Positions 53,701 through 61,023 of a stretch of DNA of 64,000 nt are shown here, piece by piece. Positions within the stretch are counted from its first letter, which is position 1, and the number at the start of each line of letters is the position of its first letter. The notes below the pieces were generated by a model that saw nothing but the letters and a program-made list of their open reading frames with translations, made no database searches and had not been told where the DNA came from. Origin of the DNA: Streptomyces marokkonensis (GTDB lineage: Bacteria > Actinomycetota > Actinomycetes > Streptomycetales > Streptomycetaceae); assembly GCF_008312835.1 (NCBI RefSeq), contig NZ_VSKS01000031.1, forward strand, positions 1 to 64,000, in the 5' to 3' direction. A program made the position numbers and the translations under genes.

Positions 53701-54693
53701 CAACACCTCGCAGCAGGTTGCTCAGGGCCGTCCTGCTATGACACGAGCATCCCACTGACAAGTTCGTACCTCTACAAGGCCAAGAACTTCGCGTGCCGCG
53801 AGGTGTACGGAGGATCCTGCCCCGATGGCTACAGTATCGGCAGAGAAATAGCAGCGGCATTTCTTGTAGCCGCTGAGGAATTTACAGGGGGGCGCGGAAC
53901 CAGAGGCCGATCCCCGAGTGGCTGTAACTGCTTCCTCGCCGAAACCGATGTCCTCATGGCCGATGGATCGACGAAGGAAATCGAAGACGTCGACCTCGGC
54001 GACGAAGTAATCGCGACCGACCCAGCAACCGGCGAGTCAGGGCCGCGAGAAGTCACCCGCCTCATCCGCACGGAAGACGACAAGCACTTCAATGAACTCT
54101 CCATAGCTACTGACAGGGGTATCGAAAAGCTCACAGCAACTCACGAACACCCCTTCTGGTCCCCCTCTGAGAGCGACTGGGTCGAAGCCGGCGCCCTCAC
54201 GCCCGGGATGACCCTGCTCACCGACGACGGCGACACCGTCATCGTCACAGCAAACCGCAAGTACACCAAGCACGCCCGCACCTACAACCTCACTGTCGAC
54301 GACCTCCACACGTACTATGTGCTGGCGGGCGCCACGCCGATCCTGGTTCACAACTCAAATTGTGGCCCCGGCACGAAATTTAATGTGCCGACCGAGCCGG
54401 GCATCTACACCATTCACCTCAAAGATGGAACGAAATACGTAGGAAGTTCAACGTCAAGCATTAGAGAACGAGTGAATAAGTCAATGAGATCCAAACATGC
54501 AGTCCGCAAGGCCGGATATAAATCGAATGACGTGGTGAATGTCACCTACTTCACTCTGCCTACCGGGACAAGCAAGACGGCGATCCGCCGCATGGAGCAG
54601 ACCATGATGGAGGGCGTTAAAGCGAGAGGTGGAACTCTCCTTAACCGAAGAGACCCAGAAATCGAAGTTCCAATTGGCGGATACCTACCGTAA
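47761..54693 (+). CDS. Rhs polymorphic toxin with Hint domain and GIY-YIG nuclease tip
   Basis: A 2310-residue protein with a signal peptide (LLAQSLVLALVVPTGLAQVA) and a long Rhs/YD-repeat shell (many units such as YDALGRLTTVW, YDTTGNT). The Rhs core ends near residue 1895 with GQFISVDPILNTADPLSLNG and NPLTISDPTG. A variable region follows. Residues 2057-2198 are a pretoxin Hint domain starting CFLAETDVLM and ending PILVHN (Asn2198), suited to self-cleavage. The tip is a GIY-YIG nuclease: GIYTI at 2214, KYVGSS at 2225 (Y-V-G in place of YIG), Arg2235 and Glu2279 as likely catalytic residues. DNA after about 53450 is clearly less GC-rich, as expected for a swapped tip. The immunity gene follows. 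Confidence 0.93.
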   Translation: MVFGIGTSRRRGEGARRRAGRLLAQSLVLALVVPTGLAQVAQAVETDGLGRPDVAGTPATKVKAFDGPGAKKARAKVAKARKANTAQAEQAAKERKADWPQDGAATLALKPGTQRTAAPAGVPVTLKPASRKQRPTAVSGAASGDAQVTVLDQKAARKAGVTGILLTAAAQSPGSASLSVDYSAFASAIGGGWSQRLRIVQMPACALTSPDRAECRTQTPLPSHNDLKNQTVSAQVALTQPVQDGPSTQLRGGSESVGSSATVLAVTAASAGAGQSPKGAGDYSATKLSESSSWQAGGSSGSFSWSHDFTMPPAAAGPVPSLSLSYDSGSVDGRTATTNNQTTTVGEGFSLTESYISRAYGSCDDDGHDDVFDQCWKYDNASLVLNGRSTRLIKDNTTGTWHLEDDDASTVSRSTGADNGDDNGEYWTVITGDGTKYVFGLSKLEGADTQRTNSTWTVPVFGDDSGEPGYTSGDTFADRALNQAWRWNLDYVEDTRGNASTHWYTKESNYYKKNKATTAGTPYVRGGYLNRIEYGLRRDALFTDKADAKVTFTYAERCTASDCSSLTKDTAENWPDVPFDAICSKDDAECNAAGASFFTRKRLTGISTFSYNATSSAYDPVDSWALTGQYLDGGDIGDSSDQVLTLQSLKRTAKAGDTSITVDPITFTYQMRPNRVDATDDILPLTRPRILTVTSETGAITEVTLTSPECKRSEVLEAAPDANTRSCYPQYWHINGAENAAIDWFHKYRVTAIGVHDPAAGNPAVEHAYSYSGAAWHHSDDPFTPKDERTWSDWRGYQKVTAYTGAAGGTRTKTVSLYLQGMDGDKKADGTTKSVSVEPLLDTDVDFTAVADSNQYQGHLRQQVTYNGTQPVSTTFHNYTYRRTGTQTVPDAAAHTSQWVRDTVTYTSTHLTATNSWRTHVATKRYDALGMVTSLDDYGQKGLGGDETCTRTWYARNDAAGINSLVSRTRTVARECSITDPSLNLPATSASRGDVLSDSAIVYDNAGATAWSATQKPTKGEATWTGRATGYAATADTTGERIPTGWQTVATSAFDVLGRPVSVTDTAGRTTSTAYTPADSGPLTRTLTTDPKGYRSVSFLDPRRGLEYRSYDINSKKTEQAYDALGRLTTVWLPNRDPANQTPNAKFAYHLENTKPSWVSASTLTNDGETYTTSYTLYDSLLRQLQTQLPTPEGGRLLTDIRYDTRGLAYETYADIFDSASTPNGTYTRSEYGRAPQQTETVFDGAGRPTTSTLYVNGVKKWVTNTSYTGNSTATTALDGGSAQRTITDIRGRTTETRSYAAVNPADADFGTGPGATFTSTKFTYALDGQQKTVTGPDGATWSYDYDLFGRQTSADDPDKGNATTQYNDLDQVIKTTDSRGKSILSAYDELGRPTGTWAGTKTDANQLTGYTYDTLLKGQPTDITRYIGGKNGAAYTQAVTAYDTMGRATRTELRLPATDPFVAAGQPATIKSETDYNIPGAVQRTRAPALGGLPDEDTSYNYDSLGNLTSIGSYLTDLDYSALAQPQTLTLGTGDSSLFIANTFETGTGRLTHRYVQDQVHSYRPQDLTYTYDQTGNVTQVRDSTTLGGTSSADTQCFTYDAHQRLTEAWTPASQNCSDTPSATALSGPAPYWTSYTYNNAGQRTTETKHTSTPTKTTYCYTNNEQPHTLTGTTTGTDCTSPERTYTYDTTGNTTQRPGVADNTTQNLTWSEEGKLTRLTEGDQSTGYLYGADGTLLIRTTENGERVLYAGATELHLRADGTTWAQRYYAADGITAAMRSNQTGTTKVTYLVSDHHGTSHLAINRDSTLTFTKRYTTPFGADRGKPQYGPWPDDKGFLGKTRDETTGLTHIDAREYDPSLGQFISVDPILNTADPLSLNGYSYGNNNPLTISDPTGLMNAMPRSGGCDPIVCSDADWGSKKERKSLRKAFENYYYANPSEAPSESYGYDWNRDGKVGLHAGLSVPATWKELPVLADVFNQHLAAGCSGPSCYDTSIPLTSSYLYKAKNFACREVYGGSCPDGYSIGREIAAAFLVAAEEFTGGRGTRGRSPSGCNCFLAETDVLMADGSTKEIEDVDLGDEVIATDPATGESGPREVTRLIRTEDDKHFNELSIATDRGIEKLTATHEHPFWSPSESDWVEAGALTPGMTLLTDDGDTVIVTANRKYTKHARTYNLTVDDLHTYYVLAGATPILVHNSNCGPGTKFNVPTEPGIYTIHLKDGTKYVGSSTSSIRERVNKSMRSKHAVRKAGYKSNDVVNVTYFTLPTGTSKTAIRRMEQTMMEGVKARGGTLLNRRDPEIEVPIGGYLP

Positions 54694-54713
54694 GCCTCTA
54701 ACTGGAGTTAGTG

Positions 54714-55151
54714 ATGGGAACATGGGGTTCAGGTCCGTTCGACAGCGACACGGCCGAGGACTTCCTCGATGGGCTGGAAGAACAGTCGGCTCCGCAACGG
54801 CTAGCGGTCGTGCAGAGCACGTTCCGTTCTGCTGTTGAGGGTGGCGGGAGCTCCTCTTCCTCGGTACTTCCAGAGGAAGTAATGGCTGCTGCAGCCGTGG
54901 TTGCGGCAAATATCCCTGCCGGACACTCTCTGACTTGGAACGAGGAATATCCGGGCATCACAGAATGGCTAGCGAAACCAATCACGCAAGCCTTGGCATC
55001 ATCTGCCGTCCGGGCGCTGGAAGTGGTCTTGCCTGCAGACGGCTGGTTCTGGCGAAGCTGGGTTGATCCTCAGGAACGGTCTGAGGCCCAGGCTGCGATT
55101 GGCCGCCTGCAGTCTGTATTGCGGCGCGTCGGTGAAAGTGAATCTCGATAA
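54714..55151 (+). CDS. DUF4259-type immunity protein for the Rhs tip
   Basis: A 145-residue protein from ATG 54714 with TGGAGT upstream, 20 bp after the toxin stop. It opens MGTWGSGPFDSDTAEDFLDG, the hallmark of DUF4259 proteins. It is cytoplasmic and helical, with no signal. Place and small size make it the cognate immunity protein against the GIY-YIG tip; DUF4259 members occur in that role in other polymorphic toxin loci. A strong stem-loop closes the operon. Confidence 0.85.
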   Translation: MGTWGSGPFDSDTAEDFLDGLEEQSAPQRLAVVQSTFRSAVEGGGSSSSSVLPEEVMAAAAVVAANIPAGHSLTWNEEYPGITEWLAKPITQALASSAVRALEVVLPADGWFWRSWVDPQERSEAQAAIGRLQSVLRRVGESESR

Positions 55152-55187
55152 CTGATCTTTGATATCGAGGCAGGCCTGCATGCGACT

Positions 55188-55226
55188 GAAGCGCTCCACC
55201 GAAATCGTATCTCGGTGGAGCGCTTC
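55188..55226. terminator. 15-bp stem-loop after Rhs/immunity operon
   Basis: GAAGCGCTCCACCGA (55188-55202) and its exact reverse complement (55212-55226) with a 9-base loop, 36 bp after the immunity stop. It could stop transcription from both sides, including from the IS5 remnant. Confidence 0.85.
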
Positions 55227-55235
55227 ACTGATCGC

Positions 55236-55529
55236 TTAATGCAGGCGCGACCGCACGTCGGCCTCGGTCCAGTCCCGCAGTCGACGCCAGGCCGTCACAC
55301 CGGAGCAGCCCACCGCCCCCGCGGGAACATCACGCCACGCGGCACTCGCAGCACGTACAAGACTCCGGCGAGTGCCGCTCGGCCAGGAAACGCGCAGCCG
55401 CCCGGGATAGCGGCAGCGCCGCTCATGAGCGAGGTAGCAGCGGCGGAGCCACTCGCTCCCACAGGTCGTCAGGAGCGTCCCCGGGCACCCTTCCGACCAA
55501 GATCGTCGAGCACAAGATCCGCAGCTCAA
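55236..55529 (-). pseudogene. IS5-type transposase, N-terminal remnant
   Basis: The minus strand reads GVTAWRRLRDWTEADVRSRL near its end, a typical early block of IS5 transposases (TAWRRL-DWTEAGVW--L). Another frame of the same stretch gives DDLWERVAPLLP, the usual opening. The blocks are in different frames and nothing of the catalytic DDE part remains. The DNA from 55530 to 55684 shows no gene. Confidence 0.65.
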
Positions 55530-55684
55530 CTCATTCTGAATGATCGGTCAGTCGTTGTCCGTCAAGACACATCCGAACGGCCGATGCCGCAGGTAGCGAA
55601 GAAGGCTGCGCTTCATCTGAGGAAGACCGTGCGGGTGGTGGCCCTCTCGTCCGGACAAGCCGCGTGCACCGAGCCCTCCCACAG

Positions 55685-56203
55685 CTACAGCGGCGGATCC
55701 AGCTCGGCAGTCATCCGCCGCACCTCAGCCTCAGCCGGATGCCGTGCCGGATCCGTGGTGTCGGTGGAGGTGGCCAGGTACAGCTCCCACTCCTCGTCGG
55801 CCTTCGGGTTCGGCGGCGGGGGCAGCGGAGGTTCCTGGTGGCCGCTGACGCAGGCGGGGAGCTTCATGTGCGGTCTGAAGGCGTGCAGTGTGTTGATCCA
55901 CTCGGCTTCGGCAAGCTCGCGTCCCGGTGTCTTCTCGCCCTCGTAGGTGCGCAGCCAGCCCACGTAGAGGGCGGTGAGCATCTCCCGTACCCAGCGGTGT
56001 CGGTACCAGCAGGGAGGGATGTCGTTGTGCAGCTCGGCGGTGTGGCGCAGCCACTCCACCCAGGTGCGCAGTTCGCGCAGCCGGGCACGGCGTTCGGGGG
56101 GTTCCATGGCCGACCACACCCAGCGCCGCGGCGGGGGCGCTTCGGTCTGCGCGGGCGGGACGGCGGGCCACAGGGACGCCGGGTTGTCCGGGAAGTCAGT
56201 CAC
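55685..56203 (-). CDS. DUF4913-like protein at end of transfer operon
   Basis: A 172-residue protein from GTG 56203, overlapping the stop of the VirD4-type gene. The core WVEWLRHTAELHNDIPPCWY followed by RHRWVREMLTALYVGWLRTY is the Trp-rich helical block of DUF4913 proteins, which are found in Streptomyces conjugative elements. The flanks are Pro-rich. It has no membrane segment. Function unknown; co-transcription with transfer genes implies a role in mobilisation. Confidence 0.7.
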   Translation of the reverse strand: MTDFPDNPASLWPAVPPAQTEAPPPRRWVWSAMEPPERRARLRELRTWVEWLRHTAELHNDIPPCWYRHRWVREMLTALYVGWLRTYEGEKTPGRELAEAEWINTLHAFRPHMKLPACVSGHQEPPLPPPPNPKADEEWELYLATSTDTTDPARHPAEAEVRRMTAELDPPL

Positions 56204-57929
56204 GGTCCGCCTCCCCCGCTACGGGTGCCGCTGCCTTGTCCGAGGTCACCGGCTCGGTTCCGGTGGCCGGCCGGGGTGCCGACAGTAGCCGCTTGAGGTC
56301 GCGGTCGCGGAAGGTCAGTCGCATCTTCACCTTGATCGGGGGCTGGTTGGAGTACTGCGCGATCGCGGTGAACTCCTTCAGCTGCTGCAGGGAGTGGACC
56401 GGCGCGAGGTCGGTTTCGGTGGGTGAGGTGTTGGTGGTGAAGTCGCCGCGGGAGCGGCCGTGCGAGGTGCGCAGGGTCTCGGTGCGGCCGTACAGGCCGG
56501 AGAAGTACCGCAGGGTCTCCAGGTCGCCGCAGCCGGGCAGCAGCATGCGCAGGCCGCTCGCGGACAGCACGGTGTTGGCCTTCTGCACGCCGAGCCGGTC
56601 GCGCAGCTGGGACAGGTCGTGCCACACCGTCAGCACGACGATGCCCATGCCGCGGCCGGTGGTGAGGATGTTGGGCAGGCGGGGGTAGCGCAGCATGTTG
56701 CCCGCCTCGTCGACCAGCACGCCGAGTCCGGGGTCGAGGGGCTTGCCGGTGGTGTTGTAGGCGACCTCGGCGCCGTGGATGATCGAGGCGATGATCGAGG
56801 TCAGCAGCGGGGCGAAGCGTTCGGCGTCGGCCTCGGAGGCGATCAGGCACACGGTGCCGTTCCTGGTCAGCAGGTCCTCGACGGTGAAGTCGGTGCCGGC
56901 GCAGGTCTCGCGGACCTCCTCGTCGGCGTAGACGCGGGCGAGGACGTTGAGGCTGAACTGGATGGAGCCGATGCCGTCCTCGTGCAGGCGCAGCCAGGGG
57001 GAGGCGTAGTCGTCGGCGACCTCGGTGTAGCCGTGCTGCTGGAGTACGGAGCGGACGTGGTCGACGGCGTCCTTGCCCAGGGAGAGCCAGCGGCGCATGG
57101 CGTTGATGCCGCCGCCGGAGAGGTTCGCGGCGAGGAGTACGCCTTTGAGGATGTTCTTGGCCTGGTCGATCCAGGGCGCGGCCCGCTTGCTGTCCCCGGA
57201 CGCCGACGACTCGGCCATCCAGGCGGCCATGCGGTCGGCGGCCTTGGCGTCGGTGCAGTACTCCACCGGCGACCACTTGTTCGTCTCCCGGCCCGGGATG
57301 CCAGCGGGGGCGATCACCCAGATGGGGCCGAGGGCGCGGCGGCGGGCGTTGATGATGTCGAGGTCGGCGGCCTTGGTGGTGGTCACCACCAGAGGCCCCT
57401 GCCATTCCGCGGCGTTGGGCAGGACCAGGCCGGTGGTCTTGCTGCTGCCGGGCACGCCGAACACGGTCGCCGAGATGTTGGGCTGCGCGGCCACGATCGC
57501 GCCCGTGTGCGCGCCGCGGCCGGCGGTGATGCGGTTGGCCCGCCGGGCGGGGTCCTGCGGGGCCTTGAGCCTGCGTTCGACCTTCGCGCCGCCCCACTGC
57601 GCGCCGCCGGTGGACCCGCCGCCGAGGTTCAGCTTGGTGACGGCCTTGAGCAGGAGCAGGAAGAACGTCAGCAGCAGCATCGCGACCAGCGGGTAGAACA
57701 GCCGGCCGGGCGGGGCCGGGGTGAAGACCGAACCGGGCCCGTCGACCACGGCGCGCAGCACGGTTTCCGGCAGGCTCGCGCCGGAGCGCGCCCAGCCACG
57801 CCCGGCCAGCAGCGCGGCCAGTGGTCCGGCCAGCAGCACCGCCCCGCCGAGAGCGACGGCGAGGCCGGCGCCGTACGCGGCGAGCAGCGTGTTGTCGTCG
57901 AGCCCGCTGCCTGCGGGCCTGTCGGCCAC
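56196..57929 (-). CDS. VirD4/TraD-type coupling ATPase
   Basis: From GTG 57929 this gives 577 residues. Two membrane segments lie in the first 140 residues (LLAAYGAGLAVALGGAVLLA, LVAMLLLTFFLLLLKAV). Walker A is diverged, GVPGSSKTT, and Walker B is GLGVLVDEAGNML. The later block VVLTVWHDLSQLRDRLG is the Q/H-containing motif of coupling proteins. It links DNA or protein substrate to the transfer channel. It starts three bases before the preceding gene's stop codon ends. A diverged internal piece of a related gene lies at 22094-22391, which shows that a second such element was once present. Confidence 0.88.
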   Translation of the reverse strand: MADRPAGSGLDDNTLLAAYGAGLAVALGGAVLLAGPLAALLAGRGWARSGASLPETVLRAVVDGPGSVFTPAPPGRLFYPLVAMLLLTFFLLLLKAVTKLNLGGGSTGGAQWGGAKVERRLKAPQDPARRANRITAGRGAHTGAIVAAQPNISATVFGVPGSSKTTGLVLPNAAEWQGPLVVTTTKAADLDIINARRRALGPIWVIAPAGIPGRETNKWSPVEYCTDAKAADRMAAWMAESSASGDSKRAAPWIDQAKNILKGVLLAANLSGGGINAMRRWLSLGKDAVDHVRSVLQQHGYTEVADDYASPWLRLHEDGIGSIQFSLNVLARVYADEEVRETCAGTDFTVEDLLTRNGTVCLIASEADAERFAPLLTSIIASIIHGAEVAYNTTGKPLDPGLGVLVDEAGNMLRYPRLPNILTTGRGMGIVVLTVWHDLSQLRDRLGVQKANTVLSASGLRMLLPGCGDLETLRYFSGLYGRTETLRTSHGRSRGDFTTNTSPTETDLAPVHSLQQLKEFTAIAQYSNQPPIKVKMRLTFRDRDLKRLLSAPRPATGTEPVTSDKAAAPVAGEADRD

Positions 57930-57931
57930 GG

Positions 57932-59491
57932 CTAGATCACCATCTTCTCGTCGGTCTCGAAGAGCTGTTCCTCGGTGTGGGAGAGCATCAGCTGCACGGC
58001 GTGCGAGCCTCCGCCGCGGCCGACCTTCCACAGGGCACGGCCGCGTTGCCCCGCGCCCCAGGAGCCGATCAGCTCGCATTCGGCGTCGGCCAGGCCGATC
58101 GCCTCGCGGGTGATGGCCAGTGGACGGGTGTCCTGGGCGAGCTGGATGCGGGTCTCGCACGAGCTGATGAGGTCCTTGGCGATGTTGACGGCCTCGGATC
58201 CGGCGGCGCCGACCCCTTCGAAGTCGCTCAGGCGGTGGGTGGCGAGGATCTGGATGGTGCCGCTCGCGCGGCTCAGCCGCAGGTCGGCGTCGATCTTCTT
58301 GACCTGGGAGGCCCCGCCGGAGCGCATCTGCCGCCACAGCTCGTCGCGCACCACGATCCACGGCCGGTTGCCGGGCCGGTCGATGGCGGCCTGCGCCCAG
58401 GACGAGACGCAGGTGAGGACCATGGCCACGGTTTCGTCGCCGTACTGCTCGAGGGCGGAGACGTCGACGCTCTGGATCGGGGCGTCCCAGTCCAGGCCGA
58501 TGCTGGTCCGGTCGTCGAAGAGTCCGGCGACGTGACCGTTGACCATGGCGCCGAGGGCGGAGCGGATGCATTCCATCTGCTCGCGTGCCCGTTGCACCTC
58601 GCCGTCGCGCACGCGCAGCTCCGCGGCCATGGCGTCCGTGGGGTCGCGCAGTTTGTCGTAGACGAGCGGCAGCGTCGGCGTCTCGAGCCGGGTCTGCCCG
58701 TGCAGTTCGCCGGAGACCTCCCGTACGGCGACGTCGAGCGCCTCCTCCTCCTGCGGCAGCAGGGTGCGGCGCAGCTGCAGCTCCAGCAGGGCCTTGAGCA
58801 GGGTCAGCCGCCTGCGGTGGATCTCCCTGAGCCGGTTGTTCAGCTCGCCCGGGTCCTTGATGCGGTCCAGGCCCTGGCCGAGCGGTCCGGCGTCCAGCGG
58901 GTTGACGCGGCCGGGCAGGCCGGGGCCGAGCCGGACCGGTTCCGCACCCAGGTGGCGGCAGAGGGCGGCGTACTCGCCCTTGACGTCACCCGCGATGAGG
59001 GCCCGGTGGCCGAACGCCATCAGCCGGAAGCACAGCGCCTTGATGTGCGCGCTCTTCCCGCTGCCCGGAATGCCGGTGATCATCACGTTGGGGTTGGTGC
59101 ACAGTCCTTCCTTCACCCACACCGCCGGGTGCGCGCTGAACGCCTCGGTGGTCAGGGTGTTCTGCCCGATGTACGCACCCACGGGCGGGAGGGAGGCGGC
59201 GTGCAGGAACGGGTAGGCACCCGCGGCGTTGGCGGTGTCCACGCGCACGGCCTCGACGCGGGGCAGTGAGGCGGCGCGCCCCGCGTACGGCTGTGCCCAG
59301 CCCATTGCGGGAGCGACCCGCATGACCGTCTCGGGGTCTTCGAGCAGCCTCGCGCGACGCTGGTCTCGGGCGCTCGGCGCCGGTGGCGGCGCCTGTGCGG
59401 GCCGCTGCTCCAGGCCGGTGGCCTCACCGAGCGCGGACGCCTTCAGCGAGGTGTCGCCGGCGTCGCGGCGCTTGAACGACAACGGCGGCAT
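57932..59491 (-). CDS. VirB4-type conjugation ATPase
   Basis: A 519-residue protein from ATG 59491 (GGAGGAT upstream), coupled by TGATG to the SCO6880-like gene. Walker A is ITGIPGSGKSAHIKA. Walker B lies in PWIVVRDELWRQM, a VirB4-type pattern with D-E replaced by RDE. LATHRLSDFEGVG is the following sensor motif. It has no membrane helix and would energise assembly of the transfer channel. The frame is open upstream to 59626, but that part overlaps the neighbour without homology. Confidence 0.88.
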   Translation of the reverse strand: MPPLSFKRRDAGDTSLKASALGEATGLEQRPAQAPPPAPSARDQRRARLLEDPETVMRVAPAMGWAQPYAGRAASLPRVEAVRVDTANAAGAYPFLHAASLPPVGAYIGQNTLTTEAFSAHPAVWVKEGLCTNPNVMITGIPGSGKSAHIKALCFRLMAFGHRALIAGDVKGEYAALCRHLGAEPVRLGPGLPGRVNPLDAGPLGQGLDRIKDPGELNNRLREIHRRRLTLLKALLELQLRRTLLPQEEEALDVAVREVSGELHGQTRLETPTLPLVYDKLRDPTDAMAAELRVRDGEVQRAREQMECIRSALGAMVNGHVAGLFDDRTSIGLDWDAPIQSVDVSALEQYGDETVAMVLTCVSSWAQAAIDRPGNRPWIVVRDELWRQMRSGGASQVKKIDADLRLSRASGTIQILATHRLSDFEGVGAAGSEAVNIAKDLISSCETRIQLAQDTRPLAITREAIGLADAECELIGSWGAGQRGRALWKVGRGGGSHAVQLMLSHTEEQLFETDEKMVI

Positions 59492-61020
59492 CAGAACCCG
59501 ATCCTCCGGTCCGGCAGTCCCTGGCCCAACGGCAGCGCGGCGGCCGCGAAGCCGACGTCCTGGGCGCCCCACATGCGGCGCAGCTCCAGTCCGGAGGCGG
59601 CCGCGTCCGCCTGCAGCTCGGCGCATGCGGTCTCGAGTTCGCCCAGGTCGGTGACGGTGACGGCGAGCACCGCGGTCAGCCGCACGACGCCCTGGCCGCA
59701 GGCGCGGGCGACGTCCTGCGCCCTGGCCTTCCGGGACTCGAGCAGCTCGTCGGCGGAATCGTCCTGGCCGGTCTTGGCGCGCAGTGCGCGGGCGGACTCC
59801 CGTTTGGCCTTCTCACGGGCGAGGTCCTGACGGGCCCGGCGGGGTCCGATCGGCTCGTAGACGATGCTCAGGCTGCGGCGGGCGTTCTGCCGGGGCCGCA
59901 GCAGCGGCTGCAGGAAGGTGGCGTACACGTCCGCCTGCGGCCAGGTACGGACCTGGTAGGAAACGGTCCACGCGCCGTCGTGACGGTAGGTGCCCCAGTC
60001 GCTCTCGGCATGCGCGGGGCCCGCCAGCTCGGGGGCCACGCCGGGGTCCAGGCCCTGCCAGTCCGGCGCCTGGGCGGCGGCGTTGCGGGTGGCGAGCATC
60101 AGCTGCGCCTCCGGGTCGTACGCGGTGCGCACCACCTGGGCCAGGGCGCGTGGAGCGAGCCACTCGACGACCTGCAGGCTCGCCGAGGACAGCGCGCTGT
60201 GCATCGCGTGCAGCTCGCGGACGAGGACCGCGGCAGCGCCGGCCTGTCCGCCGCCGGCGCCCTTGACGGCCAGCCGGGCCTTGGACGCGGACAGGGTGAC
60301 CGACAGATAGGACTCGCGGGTGGTGGCAGCGGGGCCGGCGCCCTCCATCAACTCCGTGAGCGCGGCCACGGCCTCCTTGGGGGCGTCCGCCGCCAGATGC
60401 CGGTCGGTCCAGGAACGCAGCGCCGCGCCGTCGTCGGGCAGGCACCGCTGGTGCACGGCGAGCCGGACGATCGGCGAGTCCTCGGTGCAGAAGCCGCGCA
60501 GGAAACCCGCCCACGCCGCGACCCGGGCGGTCTGCCGGTCGCTGTCGATCAGCGCCAGGCCGGGGAAGGTGATCCGGGCCACCGCCGTGTAGGTGTTCGC
60601 CACCGGGTCGTGCGAAACGCCCAGGGTGCCGCCGAGACCGTCGGGTGCCTCCAGGAAGCGGAGCCGGGCCAGCACGCCGGGCAGGTCCATGGGCTGCTGC
60701 CCGGTCGTCTTCGAGCGAGGGGCGAACGCCCCGGACTGGAAGATGGTGCGCCTGGTGGCCACGTTGATCTGATGCCTCACTGCGAGAAGGACCCATTCGT
60801 CGGCGCTCAGGCCGAGCACCCGGCCGAAGGCGAGCGCGAACAGCACGGCGGCCGGGGGCAGGCACACGAGCGCGGCCGTCCAGCTGCCGAGGTTGACCGG
60901 CGTGAGCAGCAGCACGCATCCGCCCACGACGAGGGCGAAGCCGGCTCCGGAGAGCCGTCCCATGAACCCGCTGCGCTCGGACTGCCATCCGCCGTAGGTG
61001 ACGGGGGTGGAGCGGGACAT
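59491..61020 (-). CDS. SCO6880-family conjugation membrane protein
   Basis: A 509-residue protein with two membrane helices near the N-terminus (GAGFALVVGGCVLLLTPVNL and WTAALVCLPPAAVLFALAFG), followed by a soluble domain (ARITFPGLALIDSDRQTARV, ALAQVVRTAYDPEAQLM). This matches the SCO6880 type found next to VirB4 in actinomycete T4SS-like loci, thought to combine a VirB3-like anchor with the N-terminal half of VirB4. The TGA overlaps the VirB4 ATG, supporting a two-piece VirB3/VirB4 arrangement. Confidence 0.82.
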   Translation of the reverse strand: MSRSTPVTYGGWQSERSGFMGRLSGAGFALVVGGCVLLLTPVNLGSWTAALVCLPPAAVLFALAFGRVLGLSADEWVLLAVRHQINVATRRTIFQSGAFAPRSKTTGQQPMDLPGVLARLRFLEAPDGLGGTLGVSHDPVANTYTAVARITFPGLALIDSDRQTARVAAWAGFLRGFCTEDSPIVRLAVHQRCLPDDGAALRSWTDRHLAADAPKEAVAALTELMEGAGPAATTRESYLSVTLSASKARLAVKGAGGGQAGAAAVLVRELHAMHSALSSASLQVVEWLAPRALAQVVRTAYDPEAQLMLATRNAAAQAPDWQGLDPGVAPELAGPAHAESDWGTYRHDGAWTVSYQVRTWPQADVYATFLQPLLRPRQNARRSLSIVYEPIGPRRARQDLAREKAKRESARALRAKTGQDDSADELLESRKARAQDVARACGQGVVRLTAVLAVTVTDLGELETACAELQADAAASGLELRRMWGAQDVGFAAAALPLGQGLPDRRIGF

Positions 61021-61023
61021 CGG

